From Enterococcus canintestini (GTDB lineage: Bacteria; Bacillota; Bacilli; Lactobacillales; Enterococcaceae): a stretch of DNA of 60,756 nt. Under the pieces are notes generated by a model. That model saw only the letters and a program-made list of their open reading frames with translations. It had not been told where the DNA came from and did not search any database. A program made the translations under genes and the position numbers. The DNA lies in contig NZ_JXKG01000016.1 of assembly GCF_001885735.1 (NCBI RefSeq), positions 1 to 60,756 of the forward strand. The letters run 5' to 3'. Below, in pieces: positions 17,688 to 29,271 of this stretch; position 1 is the stretch's first letter, and each line of letters begins with the position of its first letter.

Positions 17688-19611
17688 CCGCATCCACCAA
17701 TACTTTTAATTTTAAAATGAATTCTGTAAATTCATCGGTAGCTGCCAATTGTTTGACGTTAACTGGCTCAGAAACTATTTCAATAAACATTTCAAAGAAT
17801 TCATTGAACTCTTTACTTTCTGCTTGCGCAATGGCAACCAGTGCTACCATTTCCACAGAATAATTGCACCAGCGTATATTTTCTTGTAACGTCATTACTG
17901 AAATCGCACTCTTTTGTGCGTTTTGTTCAATGGAATGTGGAACAGCAATCCCTGATGGAAAGCTTGTCGGTGACATTGCTTCTCTTTTTTCCATCGTTTT
18001 AGAAAATTCTGAGTTGACAAAACCTGACACAAACATTTTTTGAAACATTTTTTGTCGAATAGTTTCTGGTGTGCTATCACTAGGGTCAAACTGACCAATA
18101 TAAAGTTCTTCTACCATGAAGCGATCAATATAACTGAACATTTTTTGACGCCAACAACTTTTTTTCTTCGCTGTGACTCGCTTTTGCACTTTCTCCAAAT
18201 CTTTTCGAGTTAAGATGGGATGAACGTATACGGCCCCATTAACTTCTACTGCTTTTTCCCGATCTGAGGTTAAATAAACATCACAATTTTGTATATCATT
18301 TAATTGATTTTTTACTTCTACAATGGTGATATCTTTTTCTAAAGCATTACGTAGATTTTTAATATTCGTTGTTTCAAAATCGTGATAATCATTTACATCA
18401 ACCAATACTCTTAATTTAGGCCCGCTATCTTTTTTACTTTCTAAATAAGCACCAATATGCAAAGCGATAAAAGAAATTTCATCATCATTAAACCAAATCG
18501 CCAATTTTTCTTGTAATAACATCGAAATATAGACCGCAATATCGTAAGTTAAAGGGTAGGCTGTTTTAATATCTAATAAACTACTATTACGAGTAAAGCG
18601 TTCATATTGCGAGCGATCATATAAACTTTGCAGATGAATAGCGAGTTTATTAAAAAAAGCTTCATCTTGTAAATCAATAAGATAAGTTTCTTTTACGTCA
18701 CTTAATACTTCTTGCAAAACTTTAATAAAACGCAATTCAACAAATTCTGATAATTTACTTTCTTTATGAGTTGTTAAGTATTCATTTTGTAGCCCTACAA
18801 ATAGTAACGCTAATTGCTGAATTTCAGAATCTGAAAAATCAATTTGATAAAAATGAGAAAGAATATCTGTAATTTCTTTACTTATTTGGTATTCAGTAGA
18901 ATGAATGTTTAACGGATAATCTTTAATAATTTTCAAGTTATTTCCTTGACGAATCCGTTCAATACTAATGGCAAAGTGTAAGACAATATTATTCATGGAA
19001 TATTGATTTATTTTTATTTGGTGCAGTGCTAAAACATCTCGAATTCTTCGTTCTAAATCTGCTAAAGAGATTTCACCAATCATATCTTGAATGTGATACT
19101 TAAGCTTTTCTTGGTAGTCTCCTTCATCATAGAGTAATGAAATCATATATCGTCTTTTATCACGTTCAGAACCTGCTAAATAAATTCTATTATCACTGAT
19201 GGTGACTTTTAAATTCTTTGTTTGCATTTCTTGTCGCAAGGCCTGAATATCATTTTTCAACGTCGATTCTGAAATATACAGTTTCTCAGCTAAATCATAA
19301 AGATCTATTCCGGCTGCTGTGCTTTTGAGTAGCAATAAAAATAATTGTGCCTTACGATCTTCTTTTGTATCATCCAAATCATGTTTTAACAAACTCTTCT
19401 TATTTTCATCAATGCGATAACCTTGCGTACTAGAAAGAATTTGTTGCTCTTCTTCATTCAATTTAGCTACTTGATTGCGTATAGTCCGAGTAGTACAACC
19501 ACAAAATTTTGCTAGTTCGCCTGCAGTCACCCACCGTTTTTGATTTTTTGTGAGATACGCAACAATATCTTTTTGTCTTTTGGTGGCCACTTTTTTCAAC
19601 TCCTCTAGCAT
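17680..19611 (-). CDS. licR: PRD-containing PTS-controlled transcriptional activator (LicR/BglG family)
   Basis: A 643-residue protein. N-terminal winged helix (KRQKDIVAYLTKNQKRWVTA, TTRTIRNQVAKL), a second HTH around residues 90-140, PRD1 about 180-290, PRD2 about 295-405 (His in IALHIGAYLE), a IIB-like domain about 410-490 and a C-terminal EIIA domain of fructose/mannitol type (SFPSGIAVPHSIEQ, with phosphorylatable His). In this family HPr and the cognate EII phosphorylate these His to switch activity. It sits in the operon it should control; the dyad at 23191-23208 is a candidate binding site. Confidence 0.88.
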   Translation of the reverse strand: MLEELKKVATKRQKDIVAYLTKNQKRWVTAGELAKFCGCTTRTIRNQVAKLNEEEQQILSSTQGYRIDENKKSLLKHDLDDTKEDRKAQLFLLLLKSTAAGIDLYDLAEKLYISESTLKNDIQALRQEMQTKNLKVTISDNRIYLAGSERDKRRYMISLLYDEGDYQEKLKYHIQDMIGEISLADLERRIRDVLALHQIKINQYSMNNIVLHFAISIERIRQGNNLKIIKDYPLNIHSTEYQISKEITDILSHFYQIDFSDSEIQQLALLFVGLQNEYLTTHKESKLSEFVELRFIKVLQEVLSDVKETYLIDLQDEAFFNKLAIHLQSLYDRSQYERFTRNSSLLDIKTAYPLTYDIAVYISMLLQEKLAIWFNDDEISFIALHIGAYLESKKDSGPKLRVLVDVNDYHDFETTNIKNLRNALEKDITIVEVKNQLNDIQNCDVYLTSDREKAVEVNGAVYVHPILTRKDLEKVQKRVTAKKKSCWRQKMFSYIDRFMVEELYIGQFDPSDSTPETIRQKMFQKMFVSGFVNSEFSKTMEKREAMSPTSFPSGIAVPHSIEQNAQKSAISVMTLQENIRWCNYSVEMVALVAIAQAESKEFNEFFEMFIEIVSEPVNVKQLAATDEFTEFILKLKVLVDADE

Positions 19612-19700
19612 CTACTTTGCAGAAAATTTTGCTTTTTAATACTTTAAAAAGGTGGATACGCAAGTCTAAGACTCGTATCCCACCTATCAGTTGCTTTAAT

Positions 19701-21513
<1,813 letters not shown>

Positions 21514-21527
21514 ACAAATTCCTCCAA

Positions 21528-22808
21528 TTATTGAACGATTGAAGCCTGCATCGTTTTTGCTGCTTCTTGTTCTTCAGCGATTTTTTCTTGTTTTACTAAC
21601 GAATTGTCATAAGCTTTGAAAAATGGTAGGAATACAAACCAAGTAATTACAAAAATCAAAGCGCAGACGATAATGGCGCGGAAATCTTGTGTTGCTAAAT
21701 AGGAAGTAAATGGATATGGCATGTACCAAAGTAAAAATGATTGGCTAGGAATATTGACTAATCCCATATTCATCACTACATATGAAATAGTTGGTACAAT
21801 TAATGCATTAATCCACATTGGCACCATTAAATAAGGATTAAAAGCAATAGGTGCACCAAAAACCAGTGGTTCATTAATATTAAAGATAGAAGGTACAAAC
21901 ACTGCTTTACCAATTGCTTTTAACTAGGCAGACTTACTTAAAAGTAACATCATCACGGACAATGCTAAGGTAGTCCCAACACCACCCATCGATGAAAATG
22001 CATAACAAGTTTCTTGTGTTGCAATATTTACTGCTTGACCACCATTGGCAACTGCTTCTGCGTTAGCAGCTAATCCTGCCATATAGACCGGATAAATTGC
22101 TGGCATCATGACCCAACCAGAAATTCCGAAAGTATATAGGAAAACTGGAATAAATACTGATAGAACAAAGCCTGGATAAGACTGTACAATTTTAGCTAAT
22201 GGACTAAAGGCCCAAATAACGACTTCAAAGAAATCAACATTCATTTGCACAGTAATAAACCAACCCACTAATAAAATGAATGTTATTGGCAATAAACTAT
22301 TGAACCAGCCTACGACGAAATCAGGAATAGGTGTATCTTCATCAAATAAAGAATGTTTTGCCGCAAAATTCATAATACAAGAAACAAACAGCCCTGAAAT
22401 AATCGCTAGAAACATTCCAGTAGCGCCAAATCTAGAAAGAATAAATGTTGCATTTCCTTCAGCTGTTACAGTGGGGAATAATAACATCATAAATAAAACC
22501 AAACCCGTTGCCCCAGAGATTAATTTTTGTCCGCTGTTTCCCTTTTTCTCCATCAAATAATAAGGAATCAAAAATGAGACAACTAAGCCAAACATCCCAA
22601 AAGAAAAATTACTAATCATTGAAAAGTCGGGTAAACCACTAAAAATATTCTTTAATAAGGAAACCACAGTCACCAATGAACCCACAAATACTAATGGTAA
22701 TGCAGCCATAATCGAATCCTGAATAGCAGCAACCCAAGGATTTTTAACTACTTTATTCACTTTTGGAGCAAATTTATTCGTCATAAAGTCCATAATTTTA
22801 TTCATCAT
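21528..22808 (-). pseudogene. celB: PTS cellobiose-type EIIC, interrupted by an in-frame amber codon
   Basis: The frame runs from the ATG at 22808 (GGAGGG upstream) through 294 residues to TAG at 21924-21926, then continues in the same frame (LKAIGKAVFVPSIFNINEPL) to the stop at 21528. Without the TAG it would be a normal IIC of 426 residues with eight to ten membrane helices. The context SKSA-stop-LKAIGK suggests CAG or AAG became TAG. The N-terminal piece loses the conserved FNINEP region needed for sugar binding. A GTG at 21902 could restart the rest but has no good ribosome site. Confidence 0.85.
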
Positions 22809-22811
22809 TGT

Positions 22812-23120
22812 TTAACCCTCCATGCTTAGAATTAAATCCAATGCCTTATCTCCATTTAACGTGCCGTAAGTAGCTTGAGGAATCACAGCGACTTTAACGT
22901 CTTTTCCTTTGGTCTGTTCTTTTAATTCATCTAACATATAAGACAAATGCGGCCCAATTAAAAGATAATTAATTTCGTTAATGCGCTCGTCAAGTTGCGA
23001 TTCACTTGCCGCTTTGACTGTCACTTCTTCCCCTCGCTTTTTAGCTGCCTTACGAATCGATGCAGCCATAAAACCACTTGAAGCCCCAGAGCCACAAATT
23101 AATAAAATATTTTTCGCCAT
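22812..23120 (-). CDS. celA: PTS cellobiose-type EIIB
   Basis: A 102-residue protein with the phospho-Cys loop LLICGSGASSGFMA at the N-terminus and LIGPHLSYMLDEL later, standard for the lactose/cellobiose family IIB. The ATG at 23120 is about 10 nt after GAAGGG; an in-frame ATG three codons upstream touches that site. It is the first gene of the operon and starts 3 bp from the IIC gene. Confidence 0.9.
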   Translation of the reverse strand: MAKNILLICGSGASSGFMAASIRKAAKKRGEEVTVKAASESQLDERINEINYLLIGPHLSYMLDELKEQTKGKDVKVAVIPQATYGTLNGDKALDLILSMEG

Positions 23121-23165
23121 TTTTACCATTCCCTTCTCTTTCTTACATGTTTAGTTTAGTTTTTT

Positions 23166-23208
23166 TAGTATCCGCTTTCAAACCGTTGTTTTTCCTAAGG
23201 TTAGGAAA
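23166..23208 (-). promoter_or_regulatory. Cre-like site and 18-bp dyad in the leader of the beta-glucoside PTS operon
   Basis: On the minus strand TTGAAAGCGGATACTA (23166-23181) matches the cre consensus with one mismatch. TTTCCTAA-GG-TTAGGAAA (23191-23208) is a perfect 8-bp-arm dyad and a candidate site for the LicR-like activator. Confidence 0.5.
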
Positions 23209-23221
23209 TTTACCAGATAAA

Positions 23222-23258
23222 AAAACTCTAACAAAATCATAAATTTTGTTAGAGTTTT
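23222..23258 (-). terminator. Strong hairpin upstream of the beta-glucoside PTS operon
   Basis: A perfect 16-bp stem (AAAACTCTAACAAAAT and its complement) with a 5-nt loop. On the minus strand it is followed by TTTTTTT. It lies about 100 bp before the IIB start, so it could be a leader attenuator if transcription starts further upstream, or simply insulate the operon. Confidence 0.6.
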
Positions 23259-23574
23259 AGTTGTTTTTTGATAAATATTTACAAACTATTATCCGTGATA
23301 GCTTTTCCCCGTAATCTTAGTTGCAGTCGCCTAGTATTTCGTGGGGATCAAAAGATATCACTATCTTTAAGACTACTTGAAAAAATTTTGCTGATTATGA
23401 TTAAATTTTATCACGAAGTAACTCCAGTGTAACTTCCATTGTTCTTTCGTTATTTATTTTTTATAATAGAAATAGAATAATCAATATTAAGTCGTTTCAA
23501 AATATTATAAACTGTTATTTAATTCTATATAATAAAATTATATTCAGCTAAAATAGGAATGGAGGTGAGTTACG

Positions 23575-23724
23575 ATGGAAAAAGTGAGTAGCGATATTAT
23601 TGGTCAAAGTGATGGCCCCACCGATATTTTGGTAGAAACACCCCATTATTTAGTTCCGATAATTGCTGTAGTGGTATTGTGTGTGGTAATAGGATTTGTA
23701 ATATATAAACGGAAAAAGAAATAA
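23575..23724 (+). CDS. 49-residue single-span membrane microprotein with SDGPT motif
   Basis: GGAGGTGAG lies 6 nt before the ATG. The N-terminal half contains SSDIIGQSDGPTDILV. A transmembrane helix of about 18 residues (IIAVVVLCVVIGFVIY) follows, then a KRKKK tail, giving a predicted N-out, C-in orientation. The GxxDGPTxI motif is known from membrane beta subunits of sodium-translocating decarboxylases (GxADGPTxIF), but this protein is far too short to be one. It stands alone on the plus strand, divergent from the PTS operon. Confidence 0.65.
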   Translation: MEKVSSDIIGQSDGPTDILVETPHYLVPIIAVVVLCVVIGFVIYKRKKK

Positions 23725-23953
23725 GCTTCAGCTAAATTTTCTAGTTACAGGCTTGCGTAATATCAGCTTTTTAAACCAGCCTTTTGCTAAAAAAATATTA
23801 TAAAGTGAGCTGATTCTACAATATTGCCTGTTAACTCACTTAAAGTGTTAATAAATAGCGAACTAATCAGCTTGCCTTACATAATCAATCCGTTACATTA
23901 CAAATACGTTTTAAGCGTCATACGTTTTATTGTTATCGCTTTTCAATGTCAGT

Positions 23954-23999
23954 AAAAAACATCTTATCTTCTCGTACGAGTCAGAATAAGATGTTTTTT
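23954..23999. terminator. Bidirectional terminator between the microprotein and esterase genes
   Basis: AACATCTTAT pairs with ATAAGATGTT, with six A before and six T after; an inner CTCGTACGAG dyad sits in the loop. Confidence 0.8.
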
Positions 24000-24005
24000 G
24001 CTATA

Positions 24006-24764
24006 CTATTTCGCATAAATTGCCGCAAAACGCTGCAAAACAATTCCAATTGCCGCTTCCCAATAATCCCAGTCATGATTGCCGGGACCTTCTTGGTATT
24101 CAAAGTTGTTGAAAGATTTTTTAGCTACTTGTAAAAAACGTTGGTTATCAGCGTAAACAAAATCTTCAGTCCCACACATTTGTAAAAAAAACGTATCACA
24201 AGATTTTTCTACTAGGTCTTGTCTTTTCAGCAAGGTAAATAAATCATTTTGACTGTCTTTAAGTTTCTGTAAATCACCAAAAATAGCCGCAAGATGTTTT
24301 TGGCGTTCTGGTCTTTTGCGCCATATATTCACAACATCTAACGCTCCTGAAAGTGAAGCGGCGCCACTAAATTGTTCAGGATAGGTGAGCGCCCATTTAA
24401 ATGCACCATATCCGCCCATAGAAAGTCCAGCGACAAACATTTTTTCTTTAACCGCCTCAATTTGAAACCAATGCTTCATTTTTTGAGGTAACTCCTGAGT
24501 CAAAAAGGTGAAATAGTCACCGCCTGCGGCCATATCGGTATAATAACTTAAACCCACTTGTGGCATCACAATAACAAAGGGATATTTTTGGGCTTGGCGT
24601 GCTAAATTCGTCTGATTCAACCAAGCGTTGCAATCATCTGACCAGCCATGTAATAAATAAAGGACTGGCGCATCAGAAACTGACACTGTGTCTGGCAAAT
24701 AAATACTGACACTGGTACTTAAATCTAAAATTTGTGATTTAAAATTTAGCTGACAAATTGTCAT
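24006..24764 (-). CDS. estA: EstA-type acyl esterase (alpha/beta hydrolase)
   Basis: A 252-residue serine hydrolase of the esterase D/tributyrin esterase group. Oxyanion region LLHGWSDDCNAW, nucleophile in GLSMGGYGAFKWA, C-terminal His in GPGNHDWDYWE. There is no signal peptide, so it is intracellular. The ATG at 24764 (MTICQL) follows AAAGGAG. It lies downstream of the LacI gene. In relatives it hydrolyses short-chain acyl esters; removing acyl groups from imported sugars is a possible role here. Confidence 0.85.
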   Translation of the reverse strand: MTICQLNFKSQILDLSTSVSIYLPDTVSVSDAPVLYLLHGWSDDCNAWLNQTNLARQAQKYPFVIVMPQVGLSYYTDMAAGGDYFTFLTQELPQKMKHWFQIEAVKEKMFVAGLSMGGYGAFKWALTYPEQFSGAASLSGALDVVNIWRKRPERQKHLAAIFGDLQKLKDSQNDLFTLLKRQDLVEKSCDTFFLQMCGTEDFVYADNQRFLQVAKKSFNNFEYQEGPGNHDWDYWEAAIGIVLQRFAAIYAK

Positions 24765-24810
24765 CAAAAAGACTCCTTTATCCACGAACCAACGTGGTAT
24801 TTACTAATAA

Positions 24811-24867
24811 AAAATCCAGTTCACAGCTGCTTAAAATTAATTAGTAGCAACCGCACACTGGAATTTA
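24811..24867 (-). terminator. Terminator after the LacI-family gene
   Basis: TCCAGT-GTG and TTGCT arms pair with AGCA and ACTGGA in a long imperfect stem. TTTTTT follows on the minus strand. Confidence 0.6.
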
Positions 24868-24871
24868 TTTA

Positions 24872-25840
24872 TTATCCTAATGAAGCACCGGGAACAAACG
24901 TGGTATAAATTGCTTCATCCTCCACCTTTTCGCCTTGTATTAGGCGAATAATCTTCTCAGCTGCCACCATACCCCAGCGATGTTTAGAGTATGCAATAGT
25001 CGCTAGTCGTGGTGTTAAAAATGAACTGATTTCAATATTATCAAAACCGACAATGCGAATATCTTGCCCAATTTTTTCTTTGCGTTTTGAAAAAAACTTA
25101 TAAATCCCCACAGCCATTTCATCATTAAAAGAAAAAATATCAATGGGAAACATTACCTGACCCTGATCTATTTTTTCGGCTATTTTTTCAGCTGCGGCAT
25201 AGCCAGAAGGTTCGGTGAAATTACCGGTGATGATTTCATACGCAATACCAAAACGCGTTAATTCTTTGGTGCTGGCCTGTAAACGCTGTTCGTTATCGTA
25301 ACCCATTGAGCCGGTTACTAAATAGACGTGCTGGGTTTTTGCTGCTAGCAGTCGCTCTACCGCTAAAGTAGCACCACCTTTATTATCAAGTAAAACGCGG
25401 GAGATATTATCTTTTTTAATTTCGCGATCCAATACCACCATTTGATGACCCCGATCAGCTAACATTTCGATTTCTTTTGTCTTAAATGTCCAATCCAAAA
25501 TAATCGCACCGTCTACCATGCGTTCAGGAATAAATAAATGCGATTTTTGACCACTACAAACAATCATCTCATAATCATAAGCTGCTAATCCACGTTTAAT
25601 CCCGTCCAATAATTCACCATAAAAGCTACCAGCATAATCGGCTAAATAAACCCCAATAATATTGGTTTGTTGCCTTTTTAATGTACGGGCTGCCATATTG
25701 GGAACATAGTTTAACTCATCGGCAATGGCCATAATCCGCTGACGGGTTTGTTCTGTTACTTTGGTACTGCCGTTTAAAGCATAGGAAACTGTGGAAATTG
25801 ATACCCCTGCGGCTTTTGCTATATCTTTAATACCAACCAT
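24872..25840 (-). CDS. LacI-family repressor of the beta-glucan locus
   Basis: A 322-residue protein. HTH at residues 2-22 (GIKDIAKAAGVSISTVSYAL) with hinge YVPNMAARTLKRQQ, then a periplasmic-binding-like effector domain. AGGAGCG precedes the ATG at 25840. It lies downstream of the GH94 gene, and the two GAAACGTTTC-like operators at 34617 and 34824 are its likely sites. The effector is probably a glucooligosaccharide or its phosphate; this is inference. Confidence 0.88.
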   Translation of the reverse strand: MVGIKDIAKAAGVSISTVSYALNGSTKVTEQTRQRIMAIADELNYVPNMAARTLKRQQTNIIGVYLADYAGSFYGELLDGIKRGLAAYDYEMIVCSGQKSHLFIPERMVDGAIILDWTFKTKEIEMLADRGHQMVVLDREIKKDNISRVLLDNKGGATLAVERLLAAKTQHVYLVTGSMGYDNEQRLQASTKELTRFGIAYEIITGNFTEPSGYAAAEKIAEKIDQGQVMFPIDIFSFNDEMAVGIYKFFSKRKEKIGQDIRIVGFDNIEISSFLTPRLATIAYSKHRWGMVAAEKIIRLIQGEKVEDEAIYTTFVPGASLG

Positions 25841-25912
25841 GTGCCTTACGCTCCTATTCCAATTCATCACAATCTAGTTTGTTGCTATGTAAAATGCAAC
25901 TTTTCTACCCTA

Positions 25913-25952
25913 ATTTTGATAATGTAACCAAAATTGGTCACATTATCAAAAT
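25913..25952. promoter_or_regulatory. 40-bp palindrome between the GH94 and LacI genes
   Basis: ATTTTGATAATGT and ACATTATCAAAAT, with inner ACCAA/TTGGT, form an almost perfect dyad. It lies just after the GH94 stop and 73 bp before the LacI start. It may be the operon terminator, an operator for the regulator gene, or both. Confidence 0.55.
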
Positions 25953-25977
25953 CATTATTTATTAATACTACTGCCAA

Positions 25978-28900
25978 TTAGCAATAAATTTCAATTTGAT
26001 TGCCAGCTGCCAAGTAACCAACAAAATCTGTTTTACTTAAAACAAATCCACCATGACGATACGGGTTGGCTTCTAAGGGAGCTTCTATCACTTTACCATT
26101 GATTAACAATTTTTTCTTGCCGTCTTGCGCCTTGTGGAAAGTAATAACAACCGGTTTAGTCGCTAAGGCGTAATTCACTTTCAACCCATCGAGCATAGCA
26201 GGCAAAACAGGATCCAGTACAATCGTTTGACTGTCTTCTCTTAAGCCTAAAACACTGGTGAGTAATTGATTTAAATAAATTCCCGGTCCGCTGGAATAAA
26301 TACGCCAGCCACCTTTCACGTCAACGCTTCCATCTCTTAGTTTACCAAAATTTTCTTGTGCTTCATATCTTGTTTTGAAATCGCCATCAGAACTACTGAA
26401 ATAAACATTTGATTGACGTAATTTGGCATTTTTTACCCGTGTTTTTAAATTGATGGGATTAATCGTCTGCAATGCTTGCCAAGTCTCTTCAGATTGGCCT
26501 AATTTAGCCATCGCTTCTGTAAAACGAATGTGCGCATGAACGTATTGTAAGCCGATTTCTCGTCCAAAGTTGGCTGCTTGTTCTGCCCGTTTGAAATTGG
26601 TACTGACACCACCAGCATAATGGGCAGGACGATTCATCAAACGCACACCATCTGGAAATTGCAAGTTTTCTTTGATTACAGCCAGATGAGCTTGCGCTTG
26701 TTCTGGTGTTAATAATTCTGCAATCATACTACGTGTCATCGGTAATAAGCGATATTGAATCCCCGTCTTTTTATCGGTAGGATGAATCATTAATTCTGTT
26801 GACCCATCTTCTTCCATATAGACAAAACCTGGAATAACATCTGTGGCTAACATGTACTTATTAAAGTCAGCTTTAATACCTGTGACAAGTTTTGCCAAGT
26901 GACTACTGTAATCTTTATCGACTGCCGCTAAAACAGCGCTAAGTTTATTTAACACTTGGTAAGTTAATGCCACAGTCCAACTTGATGCCATGTGTTTTTT
27001 CAAACGACTATCATAAGGTTGTAAGGTATCGTCCCAGTCTCCATCCCCATAGCAAGAAAGATAAGTTCCCGCTAGAAAATGGTCTTCAATATATTGAACC
27101 TCTTTTTTCAAATGCTCAAACAAAGTAAAACTTTCTGTTGTTTTATAGAAGTCACTGCGTTTAGTATAGGGCACAACTTCTTTTAAAAGATGATAATCCC
27201 CTGTTTTTGCGAGGTAATCTGCGACAATTTTCATTGGCCATACAATCACATCACCATGACTTTCGTCAGCTTTTTGCGTTTCATAACGATCAAACATAAA
27301 CCACTGCGGCCAGTTGCCATCGTCATCAAATTGATTTGCATAAACTTTTTTAATAATGTCTTTAACTACTTCAGGACGATTGATGGCAAAGAAAAATTCT
27401 GTTGGCCCTTGGGAAACATCCCGCGTACCCCATGCTGCCCCACCATACTGTTCTAAGCCATGAGGAGATAAATAATGAACTAACATATTGTGAACATACC
27501 AGCGACTTAGATAGTTCATACTGCTAACATCTACTGTTTCATGTTCCAATTTAAAGTGATGCAATAAGCCATCGATAAAATCACAATAAGCTTCATCTTC
27601 TGCAATGAAATCCGTTTGTGTTACCTTAAAATCAGCTCCTGTTAAAGAACCTTGGATGCTACTTTCAAAACCTGCGACATCTTCTATAAGCAAAACATTT
27701 AAATCACTAGCTTCCACTCCAAAGAGACGCTCATCACTAACCGTAAAGCCTGTATCTATTGTCATATAATAAGTTAAATCTGGATACTCATTTGTTATAG
27801 GTGATGTGGCAGCTGGTTTAATGATCAGTTTATTTTCAACATGTGTCATTTGATAAACCGGCGTTTCTGTTGCGCCCATCAGCAGATGATTGGTTAATGC
27901 AAAAGTATAATTTTTGCCAATTGCGCTATGACAATTTAAGCGAATCTCACGACCATCTGCTATGGTATAAGTAGTAATTGTCAATAAGTCATCTGCTAAC
28001 TGGTAATACCAAGTAGCTGAATTTAAGCCCATTTCAAAAGCGGATGGCATCGTTAATAAGCGCCATTGCCCGCTTTCTTTCACATACAAGCGTTGCCCGG
28101 AATGTTTTAAAACATTTAACGCGTTACGGCTATTACTCATCAATTTGTTCATTGAAGTATTTCCTAAAACCACTTGTGAGTTAAAAATGCCATACATGTA
28201 AACAGTTGTAGCAAGTAGTGGCTGATCCACAGTTAAATCGGTGCCACTTAATAAAATATGCCCAGTTGCCCGTTCCATTTGCTCTTCTTTTTCTTGTAAG
28301 ACAACATGGTGATAATTAGCGGTAAAAAAGGACAGTAGACCATTTTCATCTACTTCTACCTGTTCTTTTTCCGGAAATAGAGCATTTACTTCTGCAGTGG
28401 TAAACTTACGCCCCACTAAAGGTGCCCCTATTTTTTTCTGAGGCGCATTTTGCTCAGAATTAGCGAGAATGGTTGGTTTAAGATAAGCTTCTGCTACCTG
28501 TTCATTACTAAAAATCGGCTCTGTTACTGCTTGGGGCTGATTTTCTTTAAACCCACCGTAAAAAATAACTTCTGTTGAACCTTGTAATGTTATTTTTTCT
28601 GATTGTAAAACCGGATAAGCAAATTCATATTGGTAGACTTCATTAGCAAATTGATCATCTGCTAGGGCTTCAGGCACATTAGTTGTTTTGAAAGTTGTTC
28701 CAAAAAATTGATAGCCATCTGTTAAATAGCCTCGGTTTTTGGTTAAGCTACCGTGTTCTACAACTGGAAAAGTGCCGCTTTGCGGTTGATTTTGCCGTGA
28801 AGTAATAATATAACCGTTTGCGCCTTCGGTAATTTTATGATCCACGTATTGGGACATATAAGCTTCATTTGACTGAACTGCCCCTTTTGCTGCATTACCC

Positions 28901-29259
28901 AAATCTTGCGCGAAAACGACATCGACAATTTGTCCTGAACCTTTTAATGTCACTGTCCAAAACCAAATATCTTTTGGGCTTAAAGTAAAATCAACTTGAT
29001 AAGAAATCTCCCCCACGTTGCCTTGCCACGTTACCCCATTTTCACTTTTTGAAAAAGTACTGGCACTGTTGGAGCCAATTAAAGGTGTTGCAGTGATTTC
29101 ATTGGCAAAATTACGTAAATAGATTTGGTTAACACTACCGTCTAATGCATTACCGTTTAATTGATTAATCATGATTTCATTACTAGTTAGTTCATATAAA
29201 TCCCCTGTGGGTAAAAACGCCGCTTTGACATCTGTTCCTTTTAAAATAATTTGTGTCAT
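25978..29259 (-). CDS. GH94 phosphorylase, 1,2-beta-oligoglucan phosphorylase type
   Basis: A 1093-residue intracellular GH94 protein. The N-terminal half is a beta-sandwich region and the C-terminal (alpha/alpha)6 barrel starts near residue 570. The general acid lies in GDGDWDDT (Asp about residue 744), the counterpart of GDWND in other GH94 enzymes. Length and the neighbouring GH3, binding protein and permeases match the Listeria innocua sophorooligosaccharide cluster, where the GH94 enzyme releases alpha-glucose 1-phosphate from beta-1,2-glucans. Activity on another beta-glucan cannot be excluded. Confidence 0.75.
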   Translation of the reverse strand: MTQIILKGTDVKAAFLPTGDLYELTSNEIMINQLNGNALDGSVNQIYLRNFANEITATPLIGSNSASTFSKSENGVTWQGNVGEISYQVDFTLSPKDIWFWTVTLKGSGQIVDVVFAQDLGNAAKGAVQSNEAYMSQYVDHKITEGANGYIITSRQNQPQSGTFPVVEHGSLTKNRGYLTDGYQFFGTTFKTTNVPEALADDQFANEVYQYEFAYPVLQSEKITLQGSTEVIFYGGFKENQPQAVTEPIFSNEQVAEAYLKPTILANSEQNAPQKKIGAPLVGRKFTTAEVNALFPEKEQVEVDENGLLSFFTANYHHVVLQEKEEQMERATGHILLSGTDLTVDQPLLATTVYMYGIFNSQVVLGNTSMNKLMSNSRNALNVLKHSGQRLYVKESGQWRLLTMPSAFEMGLNSATWYYQLADDLLTITTYTIADGREIRLNCHSAIGKNYTFALTNHLLMGATETPVYQMTHVENKLIIKPAATSPITNEYPDLTYYMTIDTGFTVSDERLFGVEASDLNVLLIEDVAGFESSIQGSLTGADFKVTQTDFIAEDEAYCDFIDGLLHHFKLEHETVDVSSMNYLSRWYVHNMLVHYLSPHGLEQYGGAAWGTRDVSQGPTEFFFAINRPEVVKDIIKKVYANQFDDDGNWPQWFMFDRYETQKADESHGDVIVWPMKIVADYLAKTGDYHLLKEVVPYTKRSDFYKTTESFTLFEHLKKEVQYIEDHFLAGTYLSCYGDGDWDDTLQPYDSRLKKHMASSWTVALTYQVLNKLSAVLAAVDKDYSSHLAKLVTGIKADFNKYMLATDVIPGFVYMEEDGSTELMIHPTDKKTGIQYRLLPMTRSMIAELLTPEQAQAHLAVIKENLQFPDGVRLMNRPAHYAGGVSTNFKRAEQAANFGREIGLQYVHAHIRFTEAMAKLGQSEETWQALQTINPINLKTRVKNAKLRQSNVYFSSSDGDFKTRYEAQENFGKLRDGSVDVKGGWRIYSSGPGIYLNQLLTSVLGLREDSQTIVLDPVLPAMLDGLKVNYALATKPVVITFHKAQDGKKKLLINGKVIEAPLEANPYRHGGFVLSKTDFVGYLAAGNQIEIYC

Positions 29260-29271
29260 TGTCTTAACTCC

